Below are positions 8,292 to 15,483 of a stretch of 54,769 bases of DNA, one piece after another. The stretch is taken from NCBI RefSeq assembly GCF_900142265.1, contig NZ_FRAH01000013.1, forward strand, positions 1-54,769, written 5' to 3'. The notes beneath the pieces are model-generated. The model did no database searches. It was given only the letters and a program-made list of their open reading frames with translations, and was not told the DNA's origin. The stretch is from Anaerotignum lactatifermentans DSM 14214 (GTDB taxonomy: Bacteria; Bacillota; Clostridia; Lachnospirales; Anaerotignaceae). Numbering within the stretch: the stretch's first letter is position 1; every line of letters begins with the position of its first letter. The translations under genes were made by a program, and so were the position numbers.

Positions 8292-8735
8292 GATGTACCT
8301 CCGTTTCAATTCACTGGTTGACGGGTGAACCGAAACGAAGGCGGCGGGCGGCACCGTTCGGGAAAATTCCCGAAAAAACGACAAGGAAAAGCGCCAGTTT
8401 CCGATGTACGGTGGCTGGCGCTTTTTATATGCGTCTTATAAGTCTTATGAACCAGCCACGATAGTGCCTGTTCATAAGCAGATGGGGGCCGGTTGGCGGC
8501 CAGGCTTTTTTTGGCAGGTAAATCCCTGCCGAATTATGTAGAAACCCTCTGTGCTTCACGGCGGCTCCCTCCGCGGGCCGCCGTGTCAGCGTGTAGTCGT
8601 CACTCCTTTGTCGAGAGCATAAGGAACGGCGGCCTTGATTTTGTCAAAGCCGCCGTAAGGTTGAGTATAGGGCATGGCGATTGCCTGCTGAACGACGGCT
8701 TTTTTCTTTTGCCGTCGTCCGGCAGGTAAAACTAA
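8292..8735 (-). other. Hairpin-rich leader between the last ABC permease and the sigma-like gene
   Basis: There is no gene in these 444 bases, but there is a series of stem-loops. In minus-strand order they are 8692-8718 (GCCGTCGT arms), 8627-8655 (CGGCGGC arms), 8557-8585 (CACGGCGGC arms), 8444-8478 (operator-like, listed separately), 8387-8425 (11-bp arms AAAAGCGCCAG, terminator-like) and 8357-8374 (TTCGGGAA arms). Most are retained in the second copy. The leader may attenuate read-through into the sigma-like gene. Confidence 0.6.
8444..8478. promoter_or_regulatory. Palindromic operator-like element in sigma leader, copy 1
   Basis: Perfect nine-base arms CTTATGAAC (8444-8452) and GTTCATAAG (8470-8478) flank a 17-base centre that contains ACGATAGTGCCT (8458-8469), the reverse complement of the XRE operator core. 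It is conserved in copy 2. Confidence 0.55.
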
Positions 8736-9467
8736 TTATTTTGCTTTCCTGTTCAGCCCTTTCAGAATGAACAGTGCCAGAACAACACAGACCAGTAGAA
8801 CGATGATACCAATGAAAACCTGAACCATGCTTGCATCGTAATAGCCGGAGATATTGAAAACGGCTGTCATGGGATATACCGTCTTTAGCTGGCTGGACAT
8901 ACTTGCGAACAGTCCGGCGAACGAATAAATTTCAGCAAATACCAGCGCCAGCCAGTAACCTTTTTTCATCCGGGCCACCAAAGCGATAATCGGAGAAATG
9001 GCAAAGAACACGCCGATCCCGTCCAGAAGATATGTTTTCAGGTTTCCCAAAACAAGACCAATGGAAAGAACTTCAAAGTGCAAAACGGCCTCAACGAGAA
9101 AGGTAATCGCAAAAAGCAGAAGATAGATTAAGACGCTGAACACCAGAGCAAGCATCATTTTGGAGAGTGTCAGCTTCACTTCATCCACGGGAATGAGCCG
9201 CAGGGATTTCAGGGTGTCCTCCTGTTCCTCTCGGCAGATCATATAGCTGCCCAGCAGGGCAATGACCGCAGGCAGCACATAAAAGGTGGCAAGGGATTGG
9301 GCCGCTGTCATAAACCATCCGGCCCCGTCGATATAGCGGCTTTCATAGAACGTGAACTGCCCCTGTGCAAAGACAATCAACGCCACCATAACTGTGGCAA
9401 ACCCGGCAATCCACAAAATTTTGGAACGGCGGAGTTTCCGGCGCTCCGCCCAAAGTAAAAGCTCCAT
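8736..9467 (-). CDS. ABC-2 type permease, LanG-like (243 aa)
   Basis: A hydrophobic protein with about six membrane segments. It begins MELLLWAERRKLRRSKILW, the charged N-terminus typical of lantibiotic-immunity permeases (LanE/LanG, MutE/MutG, CprB/C type). It contains the ICREEQEDTLKSLRLIPV loop that couples to the ATPase in this family. With the ATPase at 10204-11127 and the permease at 9480-10211 it should form a LanFEG-type exporter that removes cationic peptides such as lantibiotics from the membrane. It is last in the operon, 12 bases after the previous permease. The exact substrate cannot be told from sequence. Confidence 0.85.
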   Translation of the reverse strand: MELLLWAERRKLRRSKILWIAGFATVMVALIVFAQGQFTFYESRYIDGAGWFMTAAQSLATFYVLPAVIALLGSYMICREEQEDTLKSLRLIPVDEVKLTLSKMMLALVFSVLIYLLLFAITFLVEAVLHFEVLSIGLVLGNLKTYLLDGIGVFFAISPIIALVARMKKGYWLALVFAEIYSFAGLFASMSSQLKTVYPMTAVFNISGYYDASMVQVFIGIIVLLVCVVLALFILKGLNRKAK

Positions 9468-9479
9468 TTCAAATGCACC

Positions 9480-10211
9480 TCACTTTCTCTTTTTCAAAGC
9501 AGCCCCAGCCAGCAGGACAGAAGCAACGCCCCACACACCTATGCAGAGGAACGCCCCCGGAATGTTGAGGGGCTGGGTAATTACGACACCCGGAATATCC
9601 CGCATGACAATGGCGGTCATACTGGACAGTGGATGCAGGTACATATTCACCATTAAGAGGATAAAGCCGAGGAACGTATAAACCAGTGTCAGACAGACGG
9701 GAAGTATATAGCCTTTTTGCGCTGCGGCAACCGCCAGTACCGGCAGCATGGCAAAGGCGGTCAGCAGAGAGATTTCCATACACTTCCGCAGAAGATAAAG
9801 GACGCTCCCGCTGTCAAAGGCAATATAGCCGGACAGGACGCCAGTAAGGATGGACGCGGCTGCGGTAATCAGCATGAAGCAGGCCGAGTACACCAGCACC
9901 ACAGCAAATTTACTGAAAAAGTACGCCATCTTATTGACTGGCACGATCCAGAGCTGTTTGAGCATATCATATTGGTTTTCGTTATACATCAGCATGGTAC
10001 ACAGCATCCCCAGCACCACCGGCAGGATAATCCACGGGGTATAGCTGAACGCCGTCCACTTGTAAAACTCGATGGGTTCCACGCCGGTTCCCTTAACACT
10101 TGCGAAGTAGAACACGGCGGCCAGCGGCATAAACAGAGCTGCCAGCAGCATGAGCCAGATAAACTTTCTCCGGCGCAGCTTTAGAAATTCAACCTGTATC
10201 AGTTTAAGCAA
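9480..10211 (-). CDS. ABC-2 type permease, LanE-like (243 aa)
   Basis: Second membrane subunit of the LanFEG-like exporter, with about six hydrophobic segments and the family-typical LMYNENQYDMLKQLWIVPV coupling loop. I place the start at TTG 10211 (protein begins LLKLIQVEFLKLRRRKF, initiator read as Met). That gives 243 residues, the same as the partner permease, and overlaps the ATPase stop by eight bases; a purine-rich GGGGGGAGAGG lies just upstream. The frame is open further upstream to 10373, but that stretch lies within the ATPase gene and reads as nonsense. Coupled translation with the ATPase is likely. Confidence 0.83.
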   Translation of the reverse strand: MLKLIQVEFLKLRRRKFIWLMLLAALFMPLAAVFYFASVKGTGVEPIEFYKWTAFSYTPWIILPVVLGMLCTMLMYNENQYDMLKQLWIVPVNKMAYFFSKFAVVLVYSACFMLITAAASILTGVLSGYIAFDSGSVLYLLRKCMEISLLTAFAMLPVLAVAAAQKGYILPVCLTLVYTFLGFILLMVNMYLHPLSSMTAIVMRDIPGVVITQPLNIPGAFLCIGVWGVASVLLAGAALKKRK

Positions 10212-11127
10212 TGCCCTCTCCCCCCGTAATCTGCTTGAAATAGTCCTCAAGGGTATCATTGCAGATTTGGGAGCTGATAACAGCCACATCCTGCACCACA
10301 AGGGCCTTGTTGATTGCCGCCATATCCAGTGCGGTGTCATAGAGCCGCAGGTTATGTTCGTCCTGCACCGCATAATCCGTCACATGGAACTGCCGTTCCA
10401 AAATCAGAGAGGCTTTGGGGACATCCGACACCTGAAGCTGGATGTATTTCCGATTTTTCTTTTCCAAATCCTCCATGCTGCTTTCTTCCAGCAGTACGCC
10501 GTGGTCGATGATGCCAATATCATCCGCCAGAAGTGCGATTTCGGAAAGAATGTGGCTGGAAATCAGGATGGTTTTGCCACGATCCACGCTTAAATCCTTG
10601 ATAAAATTCCGCACTTCGGCAATGCCGATGGGGTCAAGCCCGTTGGTCGGTTCATCCAGGATCAAAAGCTCCGGGTCATGCAGGATGGCGTTGGCAATGC
10701 CGAGGCGCTGCTTCATACCGAGAGAATACTTGCTGAACAGCTTTTTGTCCCGGTAAGGAAGCCCCACGACTTCCAGTGCGTTCTTGACGGCGTTGGGCCG
10801 GGGCGTCCCGCGCAGCTTCGCAAAGATTTCAAGGTTTTCTGTGCCGGTCAGGTTCGGGTAAAAGCCGGGAGTTTCGATGATAGCCCCAATACGGGGATAA
10901 ATGCGTTTCTCATGGCCTTTGATGTTCTGGCCGAACACATCCACTTCGCCGGAAGTGATTGGCGTAAGGCCCAAAATCATTTTCATAATGGTGGTCTTAC
11001 CGGCTCCATTTCGGCCCAAAAGCCCGTAAATCCGGCCCGGCTTCACATGAATATCCACAGAACTGACGGCGGTTTGCTCGCCGTAAATCTTCGTCAGCTT
11101 TTTGGTTTCAATCACAAAGTCACTCAT
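10204..11127 (-). CDS. ABC transporter ATP-binding protein, LanF/BcrA-like (307 aa)
   Basis: The ATPase of the peptide exporter. Walker A is GRNGAGKTT (about residues 38-46), the Q-loop region is IGAIIETPGFYPNLTG, the signature is YSLGMKQRLGIA, Walker B is LLILDEPTNGLDP, and the switch His is in ILISSHILSE. The C-terminal extension after about residue 220 is typical of BcrA/LanF proteins. It energises the two permeases encoded directly after it. Proteins of this class protect against lantibiotics and bacitracin. The start is the ATG at 11127, 17 bases after the lipoprotein stop, with GAAAGAGAGG upstream. Confidence 0.92.
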   Translation of the reverse strand: MSDFVIETKKLTKIYGEQTAVSSVDIHVKPGRIYGLLGRNGAGKTTIMKMILGLTPITSGEVDVFGQNIKGHEKRIYPRIGAIIETPGFYPNLTGTENLEIFAKLRGTPRPNAVKNALEVVGLPYRDKKLFSKYSLGMKQRLGIANAILHDPELLILDEPTNGLDPIGIAEVRNFIKDLSVDRGKTILISSHILSEIALLADDIGIIDHGVLLEESSMEDLEKKNRKYIQLQVSDVPKASLILERQFHVTDYAVQDEHNLRLYDTALDMAAINKALVVQDVAVISSQICNDTLEDYFKQITGGEGIA

Positions 11128-11144
11128 AAAGATGCCTCTCTTTC

Positions 11145-11570
11145 TTATTCTGCTTCATTTTTCCAAATGACATAGTTGTAAAGGCTGCCATCCGGGGAAT
11201 AGTTGATGAACAATTTGAAATCGCCCTTTTCACAGGGAATGACAAATTCAACACGGATTTGGTCGGAGTGTTCCGGCACATAACAGGACACCTCCGGGGA
11301 AGCGTCCTCCGGCAGTCCGCCCAGCTTATCGGCTTCTTCCTCCCATGTTTCCTGTATCGCCTCCGCAGAAGTGTTGTCCTGTACGCCCTGCGGCAGCGCA
11401 TTGAAGAAAGTTTCAAAATCTCCATCCATCATCTGGTTAAAGTATTCGGTTGCTTCCTCTGTAATGGCCTGCTGGTCGGGGGCCTCGCTGGAAGATGGGG
11501 CGGCCTGCTGGCAGGCGCAAAGTGAAAAAGTGAACAGAACACAGAGGAATAAACTAATCAATCGTTTCAT
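11145..11570 (-). CDS. Small lipoprotein (141 aa), possible LanI-like immunity protein
   Basis: The signal peptide MKRLISLFLCVLFTFSLCAC ends in a lipobox (L-C-A-C) with the lipidated Cys at about position 20, so the mature protein should be anchored outside the membrane. An Ala/Ser/Glu-rich linker is followed by a globular domain of about 100 residues that resembles DUF3887. It sits between two transporter genes of the same operon. In lantibiotic systems a membrane lipoprotein (LanI) often works with LanFEG by capturing the peptide. Position and architecture fit that role, but there is no motif-level match I can name. Confidence 0.75.
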   Translation of the reverse strand: MKRLISLFLCVLFTFSLCACQQAAPSSSEAPDQQAITEEATEYFNQMMDGDFETFFNALPQGVQDNTSAEAIQETWEEEADKLGGLPEDASPEVSCYVPEHSDQIRVEFVIPCEKGDFKLFINYSPDGSLYNYVIWKNEAE

Positions 11571-11582
11571 AGGTCTTTCCTT

Positions 11583-12350
11583 TCAGTAAGATTGCTTTTT
11601 TAGAGCCACGACGGATGCGGCGGCAAATGCGGCACCAATCAGGAGCAGCGAACCGGCACAAACAAGCGGCGAAGTATTGGGTAAAACGCCTTGCATTAGG
11701 CTTTCTACCATAGCTGCGGCTGCTTCGGAAATATGGGGATAAATCCCCATCACGCTTGCCAGCGGGTGTATTCCCGTAAGGTAAGCCGGGGCAATGACTA
11801 CGGGAACCAGATAAAGCAGCGTCATGCCAATAGGCAGGATATATCCTTTTGACAGCGTGGCAAGAAACACAATCGGAAGCATGGCTATGGGGATCAGAAG
11901 CCCGCCCGTCAGATACAAAAGGCCAGCATCCATCAGTGTTTGGGCGTTCAGGTCGGAAAATCCCCCGGCAATCAGCCCGCCGACAACACATAAAAGAAAG
12001 GTAATCAGGCACAGTCCCACGGACATCAGGATCACCACAGCGACTTTTGAAAAGTATAGCTGCGCTTTTGTGATAGGAATGATGAGCAGTTCTTTCAGCG
12101 TGTCGTTCTTGTGTTCGTCAAAAAATAAGGTTGTGGCGAACATTCCCAGCACAATCGGCAGGAACAGGCTGGACAGGTTCTTAAACGCCAAAGTGTAGAG
12201 GTCGCCAAAGCTATCCATGTAGGGGCTGCTCCTTGCAATGCTGCAAGCCCGCTCAATCGCAAATGCTCCAAACAGCAGCGTCAGAGCCAGAATACACCAG
12301 ACAATCTTATTTCGCTTCCATTTCTGGATTTCAGTTGCAATGATCGTCAT
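11583..12350 (-). CDS. ABC-2 type permease, first gene of the exporter operon (255 aa)
   Basis: A membrane protein of the same family as the two downstream permeases, with an N-terminal charged segment (TEIQKWKRNKIVW), about six hydrophobic segments and the loop FDEHKNDTLKELLIIPITK. The ATG at 12350 is chosen for the AAAGGAGG site eight bases upstream; the frame extends to 12389 without support. A third permease beside a LanFEG set is unusual: it may be an alternative partner for the single ATPase. It is separated from the kinase gene by a terminator, so the exporter has its own promoter. Confidence 0.83.
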   Translation of the reverse strand: MTIIATEIQKWKRNKIVWCILALTLLFGAFAIERACSIARSSPYMDSFGDLYTLAFKNLSSLFLPIVLGMFATTLFFDEHKNDTLKELLIIPITKAQLYFSKVAVVILMSVGLCLITFLLCVVGGLIAGGFSDLNAQTLMDAGLLYLTGGLLIPIAMLPIVFLATLSKGYILPIGMTLLYLVPVVIAPAYLTGIHPLASVMGIYPHISEAAAAMVESLMQGVLPNTSPLVCAGSLLLIGAAFAAASVVALKKQSY

Positions 12351-12375
12351 GCGGTTTCCTCCTTTCATGGTTCCC

Positions 12376-12408
12376 ATTATAAAGGCCAAACCTTGCCATA
12401 ACCTTGCC
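12376..12408 (-). promoter_or_regulatory. Exporter promoter with tandem response-regulator repeats
   Basis: On the minus strand the -10 TATAAT is at 12381-12376. Two exact copies of GGCAAGGTT lie at 12408-12400 and 12397-12389, a period of 11 bp, which places them over the -35 region. Direct repeats one helical turn apart upstream of a poor -35 are the classic binding pattern of OmpR-family activators, presumably the regulator encoded at 13369-14070. Confidence 0.6.
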
Positions 12409-12423
12409 GAGAAAAAATTTTTT

Positions 12424-12454
12424 CAAAAAAAGCTCTGTGATTTCACAGAGCTTT
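12424..12454 (-). terminator. Rho-independent terminator overlapping the kinase stop codon
   Basis: The 12-bp arms AAAGCTCTGTGA (12454-12443 on minus) and TCACAGAGCTTT (12440-12429) are followed by a run of T on the minus strand. The TGA stop of the kinase gene is part of the first arm. It separates regulator and transporter transcripts. Confidence 0.85.
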
Positions 12455-13366
12455 CGGAAGTATGATGGTAAATGTTGTTCCAGCTTCAAGGATACTGTCT
12501 GCCGTGATGGTTCCTTTATGGACGCTTACCAGTTCCTTAGCAATGGAGAGGCCCAGCCCGTTCCCTTTGGCAGATCGGGAGTGGTCGCATTGATACATCC
12601 GCTCAAAGATATGGGGGAGATCAGCGGCGGAAATCCCTTTCCCGTTATCAGCCACTATGATTTTTGCCTGCTGCTCCGTTTCGGTCACGGTCAGGGTCAC
12701 TTGTCTTGCGCCGCTGTGCGTCAGGATATTTTGCAGCAGGTTATTGAGAATACGGGTGTAGGCGGTAGGGTCAACCCTCGTCATGTATTCTGTTTCGGGT
12801 ATCTCAATTTCATAGGTGAGATTGTGACTTTCCAGCAGCGGCACCCAGTCGGCCATGATGTCGCGGGAAAGCTCGTTCAGGTCGCAGACTTCAAAATGAA
12901 AAATCTGCTCCCCGGCATCCAGCTTCACCCATTCAAACAGGGCGGTCACAAAGTCTTTCAGGTGGTGGGCTTTTTCCATAGCTACCCGAATATATTCTTC
13001 CTGCTCGGCCCCTGTCACCATCTTGCTTTCCACGGCTTCCAAATAGCCCACCAGAGAGGCAAGCGGCGTTTTCACATCATGGGAAAGGCTTGTCATAAGC
13101 CGTTTATAAGCCTGCTCGGATTGCTTCTGCTGTATCAGTCGGGATTGGCTGCTCATAGCAATCTCGTTGATGTCATAGCAGATTTGTTTCGTCAGATCGC
13201 TTTCCCGCGCCAGTACACGGCGGTTCAAGTTCCCGTTCTTTATATCTGCCAGAGCGTCTTTGATAAGGGAAAGCTGGCCCCGGACGCGGTGAAGTTTTGC
13301 CAAAAGGTAACCGATTACCAGTAGGGCAATCAATAGGGCCAGCAGCAGATAAAGATTTAACTCCAT
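12443..13366 (-). CDS. Sensor histidine kinase, left cassette (307 aa)
   Basis: A membrane histidine kinase. One N-terminal hydrophobic segment (LYLLLALLIALLVIGYLLA) and a HAMP-like linker precede the dimerisation domain with the phospho-accepting His in SLSHDVKTPLASL (about residue 95). The HATPase domain shows an N-box (LNNLLQNILTHSG), G1 (VADNGKGIS) and F-box/G2 (FERMYQ, GNGLGLSIA). There is almost no extracellular sensor, as in kinases that sense peptides through a transporter or within the membrane. The start is ATG 13366, seven bases after AAGGAGG; an ATG at 13372 overlapping the regulator stop is the alternative. Cognate regulator at 13369-14070. Confidence 0.92.
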   Translation of the reverse strand: MELNLYLLLALLIALLVIGYLLAKLHRVRGQLSLIKDALADIKNGNLNRRVLARESDLTKQICYDINEIAMSSQSRLIQQKQSEQAYKRLMTSLSHDVKTPLASLVGYLEAVESKMVTGAEQEEYIRVAMEKAHHLKDFVTALFEWVKLDAGEQIFHFEVCDLNELSRDIMADWVPLLESHNLTYEIEIPETEYMTRVDPTAYTRILNNLLQNILTHSGARQVTLTVTETEQQAKIIVADNGKGISAADLPHIFERMYQCDHSRSAKGNGLGLSIAKELVSVHKGTITADSILEAGTTFTIILPKAL

Positions 13367-13368
13367 GC

Positions 13369-14070
13369 TCATGCCTCCTTATTGAACCGATACCCCACAC
13401 CCCGGACGGTTTGGATATAAAACGGCTGTTCTGGATTTGGCTCAATCTTCTTCCGTAGTTTACTGATAAAGGCCATGATATTGTTATCGTCAAAGTCGTA
13501 TTCTTCCGTCCATACCTGCGTGTAAAGTTGCTTTTTTGTAAATACCCGTCCCTTATTGGACGCCAAAACCAGAAGCAAATCAAATTCCTTGCCGGTTAGC
13601 TCTACCGGGATATTTTGGACATTCACCGTCCGATTGACTTTATCAATCACCATATCTTTCAGAAGTATGGTGGCGGCCTCGTTCCCGGTCACGGGATTTA
13701 GGGTGGTGTAGCGCCGGATTAGGGAATTGACGCGGGCCATCAGCTCGTTAATGCTGAAAGGTTTTGTCAGGTAATCGTCCGCCCCCAGCCGCAAGCCGGA
13801 AACCTTATCTTCCTCGTCGCTTTTGGCAGTCAGCATCAGCACCGGCACATTATTTTTCTCCCGGATTTTCTGCAATACCTGAAAGCCGTCCATACCCGGC
13901 ATCATCACATCCAGAATAATCAGGCAACAGGTGTCTTTGTTTTCTCCCAGCAGCCGTAAGCCCTCTAAACCGCCATGCGCCACCACCGCAGACAAGTTTT
14001 CCTGTTCCACGCATTTCTTCATCAAGGCACAAAGTTCCTTATCATCGTCTATAATCAAAACACTATTCAT
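13369..14070 (-). CDS. OmpR-family response regulator, left cassette (233 aa)
   Basis: The receiver domain has the acidic pair IIDDD at 6-10, phospho-acceptor Asp 54 (IILDVMMPG), Thr in LMLTAKS and the conserved Lys in LTKPF. A winged-helix effector domain follows (LTGKEFDLLLVLASNKGRVF, then RGVGYRF at the end). It should activate the exporter promoter at 12376-12408, which carries direct repeats of the expected spacing. Its start overlaps the stop of the small HTH gene by eight bases, so the three regulators are co-translated. Related in layout to CprRK/CprABC of Clostridioides difficile; orthology is not claimed. Confidence 0.94.
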   Translation of the reverse strand: MNSVLIIDDDKELCALMKKCVEQENLSAVVAHGGLEGLRLLGENKDTCCLIILDVMMPGMDGFQVLQKIREKNNVPVLMLTAKSDEEDKVSGLRLGADDYLTKPFSINELMARVNSLIRRYTTLNPVTGNEAATILLKDMVIDKVNRTVNVQNIPVELTGKEFDLLLVLASNKGRVFTKKQLYTQVWTEEYDFDDNNIMAFISKLRKKIEPNPEQPFYIQTVRGVGYRFNKEA

Positions 14071-14251
14071 GTTTCAAAGCCCTCCCTTGCTTTGTCCTGC
14101 CGTCCACCGGCTTTTTAGCATCTTTGGGAATTAACCATAGTGTTGCCATTTTCACAGCGCCGGGAATACGGCCAGCTACGCAGTAGTAGTTTATTTGACG
14201 GGCAGAAATGCCCCATTTTTCGCCAGCTTCTTTCAAAGTCATGTATTCCAT
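14063..14251 (-). CDS. Small helix-turn-helix protein heading the left cassette (62 aa)
   Basis: An excisionase/MerR-like winged HTH: YMTLKEAGEKWGISARQINYY, then VAGRIPGAVKMATLWLIPKD. Such proteins bind DNA as small regulators; some control excision. The start ATG 14251 lies eight bases after GAGG. It has a clear relative at 23697-23891 in the same place of the right cassette, with most residues of the HTH core shared. It is the first gene of the HTH-regulator-kinase operon and may bind the symmetrical sequence in its own promoter. Confidence 0.82.
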   Translation of the reverse strand: MEYMTLKEAGEKWGISARQINYYCVAGRIPGAVKMATLWLIPKDAKKPVDGRTKQGRALKHE

Positions 14252-14273
14252 CTCGCATTCCTCCAATATATCC

Positions 14274-14302
14274 ATTATATTTCTTGATCTCGAAGAATAC
14301 AA
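14274..14302 (-). promoter_or_regulatory. Promoter of the left HTH-regulator-kinase operon
   Basis: -35 TTGTAT (14302-14297), 17-bp spacer, -10 TATAAT (14279-14274). The spacer contains TTCGAGA and inverted TTCTT/AAGAA arms. The right-cassette promoter (23913-23941) has the same spacing and a matching TTCGAGA element, indicating a shared ancestor and perhaps a shared operator. Confidence 0.7.
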
Positions 14303-14360
14303 GATACAAAGCGTGTCGGAATTATGAATTTAGGCAGAGGCCAAAGCCTCTGCCTAAAAA

Positions 14361-14555
14361 CTAATTGTAAATCAGTTCGTCTTGAATAATTTCCTCTGCC
14401 TGCGCTTTCAGCGTGTTCATCAGCCCCACCCAGCGCATAGGGTCACGGGCTTTCAATTCCTCGGTGACGCCTGCCGCCTCCATCATGCGGGGCAGCATGG
14501 CGTCCATCCGTTCCCGCCCCGCCTTAGTAAAAGCCGATGGAGACAAATGCCCCAC
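14361..14555 (-). pseudogene. tnpV: tnpV C-terminal fragment
   Basis: Residues RMDAMLPRMMEAAGVTEELK and ARDPMRWVGLMNTLKAQAEE match the C-terminal half of the TnpV protein encoded at 36504-36860 (ARDPMQWVGLMNTCKAQAEE). The N-terminal half is missing. The first dozen residues of this frame derive instead from the hairpin edge of repeat copy 2. The fragment therefore marks a recombination junction between the repeat and another element. Confidence 0.8.
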
Positions 14556-14587
14556 CGGCTTTCTTTTGCCGCTATGCAGCGGTCAGG

Positions 14588-15013
14588 TTATCGTGCCGTG
14601 TCCAGCAGGCGCGCCAGCTTCTTCAGCCCGCGCCGGATGCTCGCCCACACACGGCGGCGGTCGGTGCCCTCGATCTGGGCGATCTCGGCCACCGTCATGC
14701 CCAGGTAAAACCGGGCGTAGATGCGCCGGGCCTGGATGGCGGGCAGCTGCATCAGCGCAGCATACACTTCCTCCTGCAGCTGCTTCTGCTCCAGGACTTC
14801 CTCCGGGGTGAGCGGCCGGTTGATGGCATCGTTTTCAATGCCATCCTCCCGGTTCAGAGAGTAGTGGGCCTTGTGCCGGTACTTCCGACGCTCATAGGCC
14901 GCATCGCCCTGCTCCTGGCCCCGGATCGTGGCCAGGACTTCCTCGGTCACATCCACAAAGACATCGGTTTTATATGTATCGGGATACAGGTCCCGAAGAT
15001 TGATCTTCTGCAT
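14588..15013 (-). CDS. Sigma-70 region 4-like protein, copy 2 (141 aa)
   Basis: The second copy of the gene at 7866-8291, with seven substitutions (at residues 23, 29, 36, 64, 73, 80 and 89) and no change in the helix-turn-helix. The reading frame and the ribosome-binding site (GGAGG, seven bases before ATG 15013) are intact, so both copies look functional. It follows the right resistance cassette as copy 1 follows the left one. The substitutions cluster in the first two thirds, which may mean the HTH region is under stronger constraint or has been homogenised. Confidence 0.8.
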   Translation of the reverse strand: MQKINLRDLYPDTYKTDVFVDVTEEVLATIRGQEQGDAAYERRKYRHKAHYSLNREDGIENDAINRPLTPEEVLEQKQLQEEVYAALMQLPAIQARRIYARFYLGMTVAEIAQIEGTDRRRVWASIRRGLKKLARLLDTAR

Positions 15014-15483
15014 AATGTACCTCCGTTTCAATTCACTGGTTGACGGGTGAACCGAAACGAAGGCGGTGGGCGGCACCGTTCGGGGAAATTCCCGAAAAAA
15101 CGACAAGCAAAAGCGCCAGCTTCCGATGTACGGTGGCTGGCGCTTTTTATATGCGTCTTATAGGTCTTATGAACCAGCCACGATAGTGCCTGTTCATAAG
15201 CAGATGGGGGCCGGTTGACGGCCAGGCTTTTTTTGGCAGATAAATTCCTGCCGAATTATGTCGAAGCAGTTTTTGTTTCACGGCGACTCCCTCCTAAAGC
15301 CGCCGTAATCTTTAGCGTATGGTCGTCATTCCTTCGAAGGGTACAAAAGAGCGGCGGCCCTGAATTTCTTCAAAGCCGCCGGTACATGATAAAGGCATGG
15401 TAATTGCCTGCTGAACGACGGCTTTTTTTCTTTTGCCGTCGTCCGGCAGATGTTGATAAGAAATTTTCTAAAGTAGATTGCAA
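15014..15483 (-). other. Hairpin-rich leader of the second sigma-like gene
   Basis: 470 bases without a gene. They repeat the stem-loops of copy 1: the terminator-like AAAGCGCCAG hairpin near 15110-15148, the palindromic operator at 15166-15200, a CGGCGGC hairpin near 15352-15381, and the GCCGTCGT hairpin near 15415-15443. The last 35 bases before the permease stop are unique and AT-rich. Confidence 0.6.
15166..15200. promoter_or_regulatory. Palindromic operator-like element in sigma leader, copy 2
   Basis: The nine-base arms CTTATGAAC and GTTCATAAG flank a centre with ACGATAGTGCCT (15180-15191), identical to copy 1 and matching the XRE operator core. Confidence 0.55.

Larger units (their letters stand above)
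7828..8725. repeat. ~900-bp direct repeat, copy 1 (sigma-like gene plus structured leader)
   Basis: Aligns along its whole length, with scattered substitutions and small indels, to 14550-15449 in the same orientation. It carries the sigma-like gene and about 430 bp of hairpin-rich leader. Sequence on both sides is unrelated between the copies. Each copy is the downstream end of one resistance cassette. Confidence 0.9.
14550..15449. repeat. ~900-bp direct repeat, copy 2
   Basis: Same orientation and content as 7828-8725: the sigma-like gene, operator-like palindrome and most hairpins are all retained. The left edge abuts the truncated tnpV, and the right edge lies about 35 bp from the stop of the MacB-type permease. 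Confidence 0.9.
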
